From the NCBI RefSeq assembly GCF_039541235.1, contig NZ_BAABFV010000001.1:1240001-1304000 (forward strand): 64,000 nt of DNA. The letters are read 5' to 3'. Source of the stretch: Kangiella marina. GTDB taxonomy: Bacteria > Pseudomonadota > Gammaproteobacteria > Enterobacterales > Kangiellaceae. The notes below the pieces were generated by a model that worked only from the letters and a program-made list of their open reading frames with translations, was not told where the DNA came from and ran no database searches. The translations under genes were made by a program, and so were the position numbers. Of the stretch, positions 29,780 to 38,966 are shown piece by piece. How positions within the stretch are numbered: the stretch's first letter is position 1; every line of letters begins with the position of its first letter.

Positions 29780-31142
29780 GTTAATGCCACTGTTACTCTT
29801 CTTAGCCGTTTGTGCTGTTCTTTTGTGGGGGTATCCAGTTGCCTTTTCTCTCGCAGGCACTTCCTTAATATTTGTTGCTATCGGTGCCATGACGGGAATG
29901 TTAGAGCCTGTTCAACTCAACTTTATGGCTGGGCGTTTGTTTAAGATTATGGATCGCAGCACTCTGATTGCGGTACCACTCTTTATTTTCATGGGCTTAA
30001 TGCTAGAGCGCACCAAGATTGCCGAAGATTTACTGGAGTCAATGGCGACACTTTTCGGCAAACTCCGAGGCGGCATGGGTTTCGCGGTCACTATCGTCGG
30101 CATGCTACTGGCTGCCAGCACCGGTATTGTTGGTGCAACGGTGGTCACTATGGGCTTATTATCCTTACCAGCAATGCTCAAGCGTGGTTACAAGCCTGAA
30201 CTCGCCACCGGTGTTATTTGCGCCTCAGGAACCCTCGGTCAAATTATTCCACCGTCCATCGTGTTGGTCTTGCTCGGCGATGTTCTAGCTAACGCCATGA
30301 CCGAAGCGAAAAGCCAAGGTTTGCAAACCGAGCAGGTCGCGTCGATTGGCGATCTCTTTATGGGCGCTGTGATTCCGGGCATGCTACTGGTCGTCGGCTA
30401 TATGATCTATATCGCTTTTGTCGCTTGGCGCCGCCCAACTCACGCGCCAGCTATGGAGATCGATGAATCAGAACTTAAACAGGCCATGTTGCGCGCCTTG
30501 AAAAGCCTATCCTTACCGCTGATCTTAATTGTCGCCGTTTTGGGTTCAATTCTTTATGGCATCGCCACGCCTACAGAAGCCGCGGCCATTGGTGCTTTCG
30601 GCGCGATTCTTCTCGCTTTGATGCGTAATCAACTGACTCTAAAACGCTTGCGAGACGTGATGCAGTCTACCGTCAAGACTACCAGCATGGTGTTCCTGAT
30701 TTTGATTGGTGCCTCCATTTTCTCTTTGGTATTTCGTATGTATGGTGGCGATGAGATGATACGCCACTTCTTTACCGAGTTGCCCGGTGGCTTATTTACC
30801 GCACTATTGATTGTGATGATCGTGATGTTCTTGCTCGGATTCATTCTCGACTTTATCGAAATCACTTTTGTCGTGGTGCCGATCATTGGGCCGGTTTTAC
30901 TCATGATGGGTGCCGATCCGATTTGGCTCGGTGTCTTAATCGCCATCAACCTGCAAACCTCTTTCTTAACGCCACCTTTTGGTTTTGCCTTATTTTATCT
31001 TCGAGGCGTGGCGCCAAAGCAAATACGAACCGCACAGATATACAGGGGGGTGATTCCTTTCATCGGGATTCAAGCGATTGTGTTAGGCATGATAGCTTTT
31101 TGGCCACAGCTTTCGACGTGGCTTCCGGCTTACGTCAACTGA
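29772..31142 (+). CDS. TRAP transporter large permease (DctM type)
   Basis: 456 residues from the ATG at 29772, preceded by GGGGAG; the in-frame start 30 bases earlier lies deep in the dctQ-like gene. About twelve hydrophobic helices, with family motifs such as PLFIFMGLMLERTKIAEDLL, ASGTLGQIIPPSIVLVLLGD and NLQTSFLTPPFGFALFYLRG. Couples sodium gradients to uptake of organic acids bound by a periplasmic partner. The substrate cannot be read from the sequence. Confidence 0.93.
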   Translation: MFELMPLLLFLAVCAVLLWGYPVAFSLAGTSLIFVAIGAMTGMLEPVQLNFMAGRLFKIMDRSTLIAVPLFIFMGLMLERTKIAEDLLESMATLFGKLRGGMGFAVTIVGMLLAASTGIVGATVVTMGLLSLPAMLKRGYKPELATGVICASGTLGQIIPPSIVLVLLGDVLANAMTEAKSQGLQTEQVASIGDLFMGAVIPGMLLVVGYMIYIAFVAWRRPTHAPAMEIDESELKQAMLRALKSLSLPLILIVAVLGSILYGIATPTEAAAIGAFGAILLALMRNQLTLKRLRDVMQSTVKTTSMVFLILIGASIFSLVFRMYGGDEMIRHFFTELPGGLFTALLIVMIVMFLLGFILDFIEITFVVVPIIGPVLLMMGADPIWLGVLIAINLQTSFLTPPFGFALFYLRGVAPKQIRTAQIYRGVIPFIGIQAIVLGMIAFWPQLSTWLPAYVN

Positions 31143-31158
31143 TGCAGGACTCAACCTC

Positions 31159-31944
31159 ATGACGACAAATCCAATCGGAGTATTTGATTCAGGTGTTGGC
31201 GGCCTCTCGGTTTACCAAGCAATCCGTAAACACCTGCCCAATGAGAATATCGTTTACTTTGCAGACTCGGCCTACGCCCCATACGGGAAATTGCCCAAAG
31301 AGAACTTGCATAAACGCTGCCAATATATTGCCGAGTTCTTTTTGAAACACAATGCCAAAGCAATGGTTATTGCCTGCAATACCGCAACGGCACTCATGGC
31401 TGACTGGTTACGCGCTGAATACGAGCTGCCCATTATTGCCATCGAGCCTGCCATAAAACCTGCTGCCGCACTGACCCGAAGTGGGCACATCGGGGTTTTT
31501 GCGACTGAAAACACCCTTAACAGCACACGCTACCAACGGCTCGTTGCCCAATACGCACGTGATGTCTCAATACACCAAGTGGCATGTCATGGTTTTGTTG
31601 AACAAGTTGAAGCCGGGGAGCTCGACACCCCCAAGACTCTAGCGCTAATTGAGTCGTACTTACGCCCTCTGCTCAACTATAAAGTTGATACTCTGGTCCT
31701 TGGCTGTACGCACTACCCCTTCCTGGGAAAGAGCATCAAAAAACTCGCGAACTCGGCCCCTTTGAAGCTTCTAGACACCGCCGATGCCGTATCATTACAA
31801 CTGACTCGTGTACTCGCTACTCATGACTTATTCAATAATGAAGCCCACGAGAACGATCAGTTTTTCACTAGCGCGGACGCCAAAACTGCCCAGGCAGTAT
31901 TTTCTAAGTTATTGGGAACCAACACAAAAGTTCTAAAAGCTTAA
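31159..31944 (+). CDS. murI: Glutamate racemase
   Basis: 261 residues. Makes D-glutamate for peptidoglycan. Both catalytic cysteines are seen, in IACNTATA (about 73) and VLGCTHYPFL (about 183), along with the N-terminal GVFDSGVGGLSV. It starts 16 bases after the TRAP permease gene on the same strand, so it may be cotranscribed with it. Confidence 0.96.
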   Translation: MTTNPIGVFDSGVGGLSVYQAIRKHLPNENIVYFADSAYAPYGKLPKENLHKRCQYIAEFFLKHNAKAMVIACNTATALMADWLRAEYELPIIAIEPAIKPAAALTRSGHIGVFATENTLNSTRYQRLVAQYARDVSIHQVACHGFVEQVEAGELDTPKTLALIESYLRPLLNYKVDTLVLGCTHYPFLGKSIKKLANSAPLKLLDTADAVSLQLTRVLATHDLFNNEAHENDQFFTSADAKTAQAVFSKLLGTNTKVLKA

Positions 31945-31968
31945 CGGCTGTTGGTCCAGCCTCGGAAA

Positions 31969-31994
31969 ACATATCAGATATTTTCAAGATATGT
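31969..31994. other. Short inverted repeat between murI and the T6SS adaptor gene
   Basis: ACATATC (31969-31975) with GATATGT (31988-31994), no T-run. Possibly a regulator site for the effector operon that begins at 32097. Confidence 0.3.
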
Positions 31995-32096
31995 GATATT
32001 GTTCACAGTCTACAACAATCAACACTTCTTTAATTAACAGCGCTTACAGCTATCGATAAAATACGCAGGTTGAAACCAGCATGATAGAGGGAAATC

Positions 32097-33431
32097 TTGC
32101 GCCAAGAATATACATGGATCAGTCGCTGCTTAGTCAAACAATCCGACATCAACGGCATTACCCATCGCTACACCATCCAAATTGCCTGTAACGCTAACGA
32201 TGACGTTGATCTTCATCGTCGACTCCGTGATCTTGCCGCTAACCAGGATTTTGTCATTGAAGCGATTGAATACAGTCGGTTGATCCAAGATCATTTAGAC
32301 AAGCTGGATTATTATGATCATGAAAGCATCCAGCTCGCTTCCCAGTCAGCGCAACACGGTTATGCGCTGGGCCAGCTTACTGCCACAAATGACACCTCAA
32401 GCGGTATCAATCATGATCACCCCTCGTTGCTCAACATCGACGAATACCCGGTTACGCATAAGAAAGACCCGACCAAACCCTCATGGCAACAGCCGTGGAT
32501 CGATCCCGCTGTAAAAAAAGTTATCTTTGATCACTCCCTCAATGCTCAACTGAAAACGTATCTCCTAATCGACGCCACCAGCCGCAATGCCATCACTTCG
32601 ACGTTTGATCTTGGTGAATATGATGATCTTCCAATCCAGTCGCTATATTCGGGAGCCTTAGCTCAAGAGCTAAAACAGCAAGCGCCTTACCTGCTTGATG
32701 TCACCCTTAACGCTCAACAACTTAGCAACAATGAAGACGTTCCTAGATTTCATCGCGATTTTTTTAGCAAACATTGGGGGCAACATACCGGGATATTTTT
32801 TCATAGCTCCGAGCCCATGGATAAGCTGGCGCGACATCTCAAAAAATTCATCAAAATTCGAAATAACGAAGGTCAATGGTTCTACTTTCGTTTCTTCGAT
32901 CCAAGAACCATGAATCATTATTTACAATCCATTCAGCGCTGGCCACAACGTATCGCTAAATGGTACGGCGCACAACAGGGTACAGAGCTGATCAAAGCCA
33001 TTCTTTGCGAAGATCAATCAGGTAGCTTACTCAAGCGTTACCAACTTATCCCTGATCATACGCTCAACCACGGCGGACAAATCGAGCTAACGGAAACTGA
33101 GTTTCAGTTTTTTCAAGATTACCGCTGGCAACACAACAAACAATTAATCGAGACAGAATTAAAAAACGATTTTCCACTAGAAACTCAACAAATGAGTCAT
33201 CAACAATTCAGCCTCTGGTGTGACGAAGGAAAGCATAAGGGTTACACCACACCCCGAGCACTGTATGACTATTGCTACTCAGCATTGATGGCTCAAACTC
33301 ACAACTTTGATCTCTCTGAAATCGAGCACTACTTATCAGAACAAACTACAAGCCACCTAGAGAAATCCAAACTACTGTACCAGAGCACAAAAGACGCCGT
33401 GGAGCGTTATACATCAGGAAGCACCCGTTAA
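32097..33431 (+). CDS. DUF4123 T6SS effector adaptor/chaperone
   Basis: 444 residues. The region from about residue 150 (TYLLIDATSRNAI) through KHWGQHTGIFFHSS to RNNEGQWFYFRFFDPRTMNHYL (about 275) is a DUF4123 domain. DUF4123 proteins load effectors onto VgrG spikes. The start is a TTG at 32097 with GAGGG five bases upstream; the nearby ATG at 32081 is in another frame. The effector gene starts nine bases after its stop, which fits adaptor-effector pairing. No vgrG precedes it here, which is unusual. The N-terminal 140 residues are outside the recognised domain. Confidence 0.85.
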   Translation: MRQEYTWISRCLVKQSDINGITHRYTIQIACNANDDVDLHRRLRDLAANQDFVIEAIEYSRLIQDHLDKLDYYDHESIQLASQSAQHGYALGQLTATNDTSSGINHDHPSLLNIDEYPVTHKKDPTKPSWQQPWIDPAVKKVIFDHSLNAQLKTYLLIDATSRNAITSTFDLGEYDDLPIQSLYSGALAQELKQQAPYLLDVTLNAQQLSNNEDVPRFHRDFFSKHWGQHTGIFFHSSEPMDKLARHLKKFIKIRNNEGQWFYFRFFDPRTMNHYLQSIQRWPQRIAKWYGAQQGTELIKAILCEDQSGSLLKRYQLIPDHTLNHGGQIELTETEFQFFQDYRWQHNKQLIETELKNDFPLETQQMSHQQFSLWCDEGKHKGYTTPRALYDYCYSALMAQTHNFDLSEIEHYLSEQTTSHLEKSKLLYQSTKDAVERYTSGSTR

Positions 33432-33440
33432 GGAACAACT

Positions 33441-36284
33441 ATGCCACGCGAAAACTTATCATCAACACAATCAACCAACGACCCAGTCGCCCCATGCGAT
33501 CAGAATATCATTCCAATTTTTCCAGTGAGGTTTGCTTTTAAACCCGAAGTTTTAATGGAAGTTGCTAATGAATTTCGTAAAACAGGTGCTGAAGATGATA
33601 TGCACAATGAAAATGACTATTGTCTTCGACGTATTAGACAAGGTTTCGTCTATATTTACGTTCCTAACACGGTTGACGACCTGGAGTCTTGCTCGGATTG
33701 CTCCAAAGGACATTGGCTCGTATTTCGTTATCACACCAGCTCTGAAGATCAAAACTCGTGTGAAATCCGTAATGACACTGAAACTCAAGGAAGCGGTCAA
33801 TACACCTTCCAAATGTACAAATGGACAGATGGACACGCTGCAGGAAAGTGGGAACTCGATAGCTCAAGAATCTACCCCTATGCTTTTGTTCCAGAAGCCA
33901 CAACACAAATTGAAATTGGCTATAGCGAGTTTCGCTGGCCATCATACTTCTTTGAAGAAGCCGTACGAAACCCTTCCTTCCGAGAAAATATTTTGACACC
34001 TGTAGATCTTAGCGCAGAACAAACCAAGTTTTCCGCACCAATGCGCGATCTTGATCAACATGTTGAAGAATTTAAACCAACGCTTATCGATAAAATATCA
34101 GACTATCTAATATCACAAACTGGTATTGCCCCTGAAGATAAAAAAACTGTCGCTTTTTGTGAACATAGCCAAACAAAAGGGCGTATCGTCTCACTTCATG
34201 ATCCAATGGGACGCATTCTTGACATTAACTCTTTAGCAAAAGTCATTAGTAATACACAGATGAAGTTTGCTTCTGATTATCAATACCCATTAACTATCGC
34301 TCAACTCATCGCTAATGTTAAAGATTCCATTGACGAAAGTTGGAACAGTATCAAAGGATGGTTTAGCGATCACCCGATTGATTCTGACACATGGAATAAC
34401 TTTGTTGACGCTAATGAAAGAATGACCACCATGCAAGAAAACTTGGTCAAACTTCATCGAAATACTCTTTCCCATGATTTAAGTTATTCAATAAAACACC
34501 AAAAGACCCAGGCCTTAGAAAACGGTTTTGGTATTAGTGATAAGAGTGACACCGAAATTATCACCTACGTTACCAAGTTAATGGCCCAGGTATCCCTTAA
34601 TTTGAATAGTTCCAAAGAAGGTTCAAACTATATTCTTGAAACTGTCAATGGAGAAGCCAATCCTGATATAGCAAATATTTACAATTTATTGCTAAGCAAG
34701 TGGCACACTATGGCAGCCACAATCCATAAAGGGATTGATACTGGGATGAACGCATCCCTGAGAGCATTAGAGGCGTTTGACTACCTCTTAGAAACAACAG
34801 GTACCGAGCTTTCCCGCTCAATGATACAGTTTAATAACACTGTTATCAGGGACGCCACTCTCTCTACTTTTAAGTTTACCGACTTAAATCATAAACCTGT
34901 TTCATTAGAAAATGTCACAGAAATATTTAGCGGCCAAACGCCTAGCCTCAATCCAAACTCTGGTACTGTTCAAACGAATCAAATTGAAGTTTTCGCGGAT
35001 GGACAAAGAATCACTACAGCCAACGCCTCCGCCCAAGAGGTGCATGTACTCCACCTTCAAACCGATGCTGAGATCACCCCTGCTGCAGGATTCCAGAATA
35101 AAGCTCTTATACAAGAAAAGTTTCGATTAGCTGGCGCTGGTATAGCTTTCTTTCTAAACTCTGCCACGATTGCCGATTTACACCATCAAAAAAACAATCC
35201 ATCCAAAGCGAAGACAAATTTTGGCCGGATTGCAGATAACTTCTGGGCTAATATTACTATTGCATACACTTCAGCGGTGACAGATACATACCAAGCAGGA
35301 AGAGCCATCTCGCAAGGGGGTTATGCCCAATCTTCAGCAAGAGCCTTAGGTCAGAAACTTTTTCAATCATTATCAAACAATGCCTTGTTCAAAGCTCAAT
35401 CGACAGTAATCCCAAGATTCTCCCAAAAAGCTATTGCAGTAGCAGACTTTAGCTCCAAATGGCTAGGGCGTCTAGCAGGTGCTGCCGGTGTATTCTTGAG
35501 TCTGCTCCAAACAGCAGAAGGTATTAAAACTAGGAACTACTCTAAAGCTTGGGGTAATAGTCTGATCGCGCTAGGTTCGGCTCTCTTCTTATACACTGGA
35601 TTAACAGGTTACGGAGCCATAGCTGGGGTCGCCCTTATTCTATCCGGTATTGCAATTGAGTATTTCGGCGGATTAAACGACATTGAAGACTGGGCGAAAC
35701 ACAGCTTTTGGGGGTCTTCTGATGAATACTGGGGAGAAGAACGAGTTAAACGAATATCAGACCAAATATTCGAGTCCCGCTCATTCCAGTCAAAAAACGA
35801 TCCAAAATCTCAAGTTATTCAGGAAGCCTATAAAAAAGAGCTAGAACAGTATCAAAATCTTTTTGATAAATTTATGGTTTTAAAGCCTGAAAGTTCTCAA
35901 CCGACTACTTTCCAACTCCACTTACCAAATCTTGATCCGACAAAAGGAACCTCTGTATTAGAAGTCGATATAGAAATTGAATACTGGCTCGACTCCTCAT
36001 ACATCTTCGACGACAATATCACCCTCAGCAGGTTTAACTATGAACTTAATTACCAAGAAAAAAAAGCAATAATAGATTTTAGCAAGTTCCTTCCCGAAGG
36101 CCCTGGTTACATCAAAGAAATCATTATCAATGCCGAATACCAACAACAAGGACAGTCATCCATGGAAATTGATGATCATCCTCTGTATGAATACAAAGAA
36201 CCAACAAAAATCATCAGAGACAAATATGATATACAACGCGACGTGCCAAGCAAAATTGTACACATGCCTCAGTGGAGAATATAA
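33441..36284 (+). CDS. VasX-like T6SS membrane-active effector
   Basis: 947 residues, ATG preceded by AAGGA. The N-terminal 200 residues have the VasX/BTH_I2691-type pattern: a cysteine start followed by IIPIFPVRFAFKPE, then CLRRIRQGFVYIYVP, then a tyrosine-rich segment with RIYPYAFVPEA. A long helical middle follows. Hydrophobic, glycine/alanine-rich segments at about 560-577 and 672-745 could insert in membranes, like the colicin-type part of VasX. The C-terminal 170 residues are soluble and beta-rich. Upstream is a DUF4123 adaptor; downstream the first probable immunity gene overlaps its stop by one base. The prediction is a pore-forming toxin acting on the target cell inner membrane. Confidence 0.82.
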   Translation: MPRENLSSTQSTNDPVAPCDQNIIPIFPVRFAFKPEVLMEVANEFRKTGAEDDMHNENDYCLRRIRQGFVYIYVPNTVDDLESCSDCSKGHWLVFRYHTSSEDQNSCEIRNDTETQGSGQYTFQMYKWTDGHAAGKWELDSSRIYPYAFVPEATTQIEIGYSEFRWPSYFFEEAVRNPSFRENILTPVDLSAEQTKFSAPMRDLDQHVEEFKPTLIDKISDYLISQTGIAPEDKKTVAFCEHSQTKGRIVSLHDPMGRILDINSLAKVISNTQMKFASDYQYPLTIAQLIANVKDSIDESWNSIKGWFSDHPIDSDTWNNFVDANERMTTMQENLVKLHRNTLSHDLSYSIKHQKTQALENGFGISDKSDTEIITYVTKLMAQVSLNLNSSKEGSNYILETVNGEANPDIANIYNLLLSKWHTMAATIHKGIDTGMNASLRALEAFDYLLETTGTELSRSMIQFNNTVIRDATLSTFKFTDLNHKPVSLENVTEIFSGQTPSLNPNSGTVQTNQIEVFADGQRITTANASAQEVHVLHLQTDAEITPAAGFQNKALIQEKFRLAGAGIAFFLNSATIADLHHQKNNPSKAKTNFGRIADNFWANITIAYTSAVTDTYQAGRAISQGGYAQSSARALGQKLFQSLSNNALFKAQSTVIPRFSQKAIAVADFSSKWLGRLAGAAGVFLSLLQTAEGIKTRNYSKAWGNSLIALGSALFLYTGLTGYGAIAGVALILSGIAIEYFGGLNDIEDWAKHSFWGSSDEYWGEERVKRISDQIFESRSFQSKNDPKSQVIQEAYKKELEQYQNLFDKFMVLKPESSQPTTFQLHLPNLDPTKGTSVLEVDIEIEYWLDSSYIFDDNITLSRFNYELNYQEKKAIIDFSKFLPEGPGYIKEIIINAEYQQQGQSSMEIDDHPLYEYKEPTKIIRDKYDIQRDVPSKIVHMPQWRI

Positions 36285-37057
36285 TGTCAAATAAAGTTAA
36301 TGACTTGAAGCGCTGCCTTATACCCCGCGCAAGATCGGTCGATATTAAATCTTTTAAAATATTATTTTTTCGATCGAATCATATTTTAATGGGGTTAGTG
36401 GTACTAGCTGCACTTTCATACAGCTATTTCTCGGATCCTGAATTTAAAGAATATATCAAAGAAACAATTAACTATGAAGATTCTATAAAGTCTACTTATC
36501 AATTTTACAAAGAGGCCATTGACGCAAGAGGAGGTACATACCAAGAATTTTATACCGAACAATTTCCTAATTACTATGATGAATTTATAGCTATTTTTTT
36601 GTTGTTTTTTATACTTATTATACCTTGGCTCCTCTACCTTTTCTGGCCACAGCGATGCCCTGTCAGAGTTGATAAAGAGCGTAACCTTATTTACACATGG
36701 AGTTGGGGCAAACTATATGCGTCTCGTTTTGATAACCTTAATCCTAAGAAACAAGAAACTGCCCACTTTCTCGAAGTCAGAGGTGGCTGGGGACCATTAG
36801 TTATTTCACTCTACCCCGCTGGCTCAAGTAAAGCGAAGCGTGTATCTATCGGTTCCTACATTCCTAAGTTTAATTATCAGAATCATCAACTCTTGGGCTT
36901 TATCAAAAACTATCTCAATGGCTTTACTGCTATTCCCAGTGATTTTAAACCCGAACGAGGTCTCCTTGAAAAAACATTGGTTAAAGACAGAGGATTTCCT
37001 GAAGAGGAAAAGCTCAACAAAGCCATTAATGAATGGTTAGAAAAAGAATCGAGTTAA
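36284..37057 (+). CDS. Probable immunity protein to the VasX-like effector, copy 1
   Basis: 257 residues from the ATG at 36284, with GGAG six bases upstream and a one-base overlap with the effector stop, so the two are translationally coupled. Topology by charge: a basic cytoplasmic N-terminus of about 30 residues, a helix (about 32-50), an acidic loop of about 55 residues predicted periplasmic, a second helix (about 102-122) ending PWLLYLFWP, and a cytoplasmic domain of about 130 residues. It is a paralogue of the next gene. The immunity role is inferred from gene position and membrane topology; the cytoplasmic domain may belong to one of the DUF families found beside such effectors. Confidence 0.7.
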   Translation: MSNKVNDLKRCLIPRARSVDIKSFKILFFRSNHILMGLVVLAALSYSYFSDPEFKEYIKETINYEDSIKSTYQFYKEAIDARGGTYQEFYTEQFPNYYDEFIAIFLLFFILIIPWLLYLFWPQRCPVRVDKERNLIYTWSWGKLYASRFDNLNPKKQETAHFLEVRGGWGPLVISLYPAGSSKAKRVSIGSYIPKFNYQNHQLLGFIKNYLNGFTAIPSDFKPERGLLEKTLVKDRGFPEEEKLNKAINEWLEKESS

Positions 37058-37064
37058 CAATCTT

Positions 37065-37853
37065 ATGATAAGTAAGACCAATGAATTAGAGCGCTGCCTT
37101 ATACCCCGGGGAAAGTCAGTCGATGTTAAATCTTTTAAAATATTATTTTTCCGCTCTAATCATATTCTTCTTGGGCTTACCATTCTATCAGTTCTATTAT
37201 ATTTAGTTTTATTCGACCAAGAATTCTACTCTTTTTTATATGACTCCATAAACTATAAAGAGCAGCTTTATTCTCAATTTCTTGAGCATAAAAAAAATAT
37301 GATATCTTTATATGGTGAAGGTAGCTTTAACACGACTTTCCAGCAATTCCTTAATGAAATGAAAGATACATATATTAATGACTTAATTACCTTGTTAATA
37401 ATGTCCTTCGTCATTATCTTGCCTTGGCTTCTCTACCTTTTCTGGCCACAACAATGCCCTGTCAGAGTTGATAAAGAGCGCAACCTTATTTATACATGGA
37501 GTTGGGGCAAGCTCTATGCTGCTCGCTTTGATGATCTCAATCCTAAGAAACAAGAAACTGCTCACTTTCTCGAAGTCAGAGGTGGCTGGGGACCATTAGT
37601 TATTTCACTCTATCCTGCTGGTTTGAACAAAGCCAAACGAGTATCAATCGGTTCCTACATTCCTAAATTTAATTACCAGAACCATCAACTCTTGGGCTTT
37701 ATCAAAAACTATCTCAATGGCTTTACTACTATGCCCAGTGATTTTAAACCCGAAAGAGGGTTCCTTGAGAAAACATTGGTCAAAGACAGAAGCTTTCCTC
37801 AAGAGCAGAAACTTAATAAAGCTATTGATGAATGGTTAGAGCATAAGACCTAA
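37065..37853 (+). CDS. Probable immunity protein, copy 2 (tandem paralogue)
   Basis: 262 residues, starting seven bases after copy 1. The first 30 residues (ERCLIPRGKSVDVKSFKILF) and the whole region from PWLLYLFWPQ to the C-terminus are almost identical to copy 1, including long stretches of identical DNA. The predicted periplasmic loop between the two helices (about 50-110) is clearly different in sequence and a little longer. This is the pattern expected if the loop recognises a toxin and duplication has allowed a second specificity. Function is inferred. Confidence 0.7.
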   Translation: MISKTNELERCLIPRGKSVDVKSFKILFFRSNHILLGLTILSVLLYLVLFDQEFYSFLYDSINYKEQLYSQFLEHKKNMISLYGEGSFNTTFQQFLNEMKDTYINDLITLLIMSFVIILPWLLYLFWPQQCPVRVDKERNLIYTWSWGKLYAARFDDLNPKKQETAHFLEVRGGWGPLVISLYPAGLNKAKRVSIGSYIPKFNYQNHQLLGFIKNYLNGFTTMPSDFKPERGFLEKTLVKDRSFPQEQKLNKAIDEWLEHKT

Positions 37854-37880
37854 TATTATTTATTAATTTGATTATTTAGC

Positions 37881-38687
37881 ATGAAAAACTATAACCACAA
37901 TTTATTAACTGACTTAGAATTAAAATATGTTAGGCGTGTCTCTCGTTTTCAGATGTGTTTTATCCCAACTGTATTTTGGTGTGGAATATATTTGATCATG
38001 TTTTCTATATTTCCAGCCCTTTGGGTGTCAATAGGAATGTCTGTTAGTTTATTTATAATTGGCGCAGCAGTTTTAGGAGTTTGCTTCCTTTGGGGTAGGC
38101 CTCACCACTGTGTAATCTATCCAGAAGTTAAGATTTTTGATAGCTATTTTGACACTTATTCAACTGGACTAGGACGTTATAGAAACGTTTATATGACATA
38201 TGGACATGAATTTATAAAGTGTCATGTAGGGTTTAAGCCAATTTTCTTCGGATTTATGAAAAATGGAAACCCCAATAAAGCACCAAGGCATAAGGAGAGC
38301 TTTGAAGCCCGATTTGCTGTTCTTGAGTATAGGACCGGAGACTTTATCAAGAAATTCCACATATTGCTTAACGTTGAAGACTTGTTCTGTATTAAGTGTT
38401 TCTATAGAAGCTATCCTTTGGTTAAGCTTTTGATCCCCAGCATAATCTGGGTTATTCAAATTGCATATTCCGGTTTAGTATTCATATTGCCATCAATAAT
38501 AATTGCTGCCATCTCTTTATCACTCTTAGACGACTTCGACTTAGCTATTGGAATAAGCTCAATTATTGGAATAATAGTGACATTAGGTATAAGAGAGTTC
38601 CTGCCTGAGGCTTTTGATAGGCTCTTGATCCGTATACCGACTCCAATCGATAATAAAGTGAAATGCAGAAAAAATCACTTTCAATAA
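37881..38687 (+). CDS. Hypothetical multi-helix membrane protein at the end of the effector operon
   Basis: 268 residues with two N-terminal helices (about 24-75), a cytoplasmic-type middle of about 110 residues rich in aromatics, and two more helices (about 190-245). The junction FLWGRPHHCVIYPEVKIFDS recalls the FWPQ-C-PVRVDKERNLIYT junction of the two proteins upstream, so it may be a distant relative with similar design. It is A/T-rich and no clear ribosome-binding site precedes the ATG. Possibly a third immunity-like protein; I cannot name it. Confidence 0.6.
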   Translation: MKNYNHNLLTDLELKYVRRVSRFQMCFIPTVFWCGIYLIMFSIFPALWVSIGMSVSLFIIGAAVLGVCFLWGRPHHCVIYPEVKIFDSYFDTYSTGLGRYRNVYMTYGHEFIKCHVGFKPIFFGFMKNGNPNKAPRHKESFEARFAVLEYRTGDFIKKFHILLNVEDLFCIKCFYRSYPLVKLLIPSIIWVIQIAYSGLVFILPSIIIAAISLSLLDDFDLAIGISSIIGIIVTLGIREFLPEAFDRLLIRIPTPIDNKVKCRKNHFQ

Positions 38688-38690
38688 TGT

Positions 38691-38921
38691 TTATTCACAA
38701 CTTCTATTGTCCCTACAGACATACTCTCCCTTAATATAGTCATATCTATAATTTTCATGTAATTTTTCCTCTTTTCTTTTTTCTAATTCTTTACTGTATA
38801 AAGTGAACGCAAAATATAAATAGATACAACCTATAGCTATGGGAACAAAAATATTAATTCTAAGTTTAATATTCTTTATAGACTTTTCTATTTTCAGTTT
38901 TTCTAACTGCTCTTTATTCAT
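38691..38921 (-). CDS. Small hypothetical single-helix membrane protein
   Basis: 76 residues: a lysine/glutamate-rich start, a helix about 27-44 (IFVPIAIGCIYLYFAFTLYS), a charged coiled coil and a tail with two cysteines. It begins just beyond the tssC terminator and ends three bases from the convergent membrane-protein gene. It has no visible ribosome-binding site and A/T-rich composition, so it may be spurious. Confidence 0.4.
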   Translation of the reverse strand: MNKEQLEKLKIEKSIKNIKLRINIFVPIAIGCIYLYFAFTLYSKELEKRKEEKLHENYRYDYIKGEYVCRDNRSCE

Positions 38922-38926
38922 ATAGC

Positions 38927-38952
38927 AAAAAAGGCTGCCAAAGCAGCCTTTT
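38927..38952 (-). terminator. Terminator of the T6SS operon after tssC
   Basis: A perfect 10-bp stem (38929-38938 with 38943-38952), four-base loop and six T on the minus strand, 15 bases after the tssC stop. Confidence 0.9.
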
Positions 38953-38966
38953 CTCCGTACAACTCA

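Noticed and set aside
32081-32099. ATG at 32081 as start of the DUF4123 gene
   Set aside because: It is in a different frame from the DUF4123 coding sequence; the TTG at 32097 has a well-spaced GAGGG.
36284-37853. Frameshifted duplication or pseudogene at the tandem immunity genes
   Set aside because: Both copies are full-length, open and each has its own start, so both look functional.
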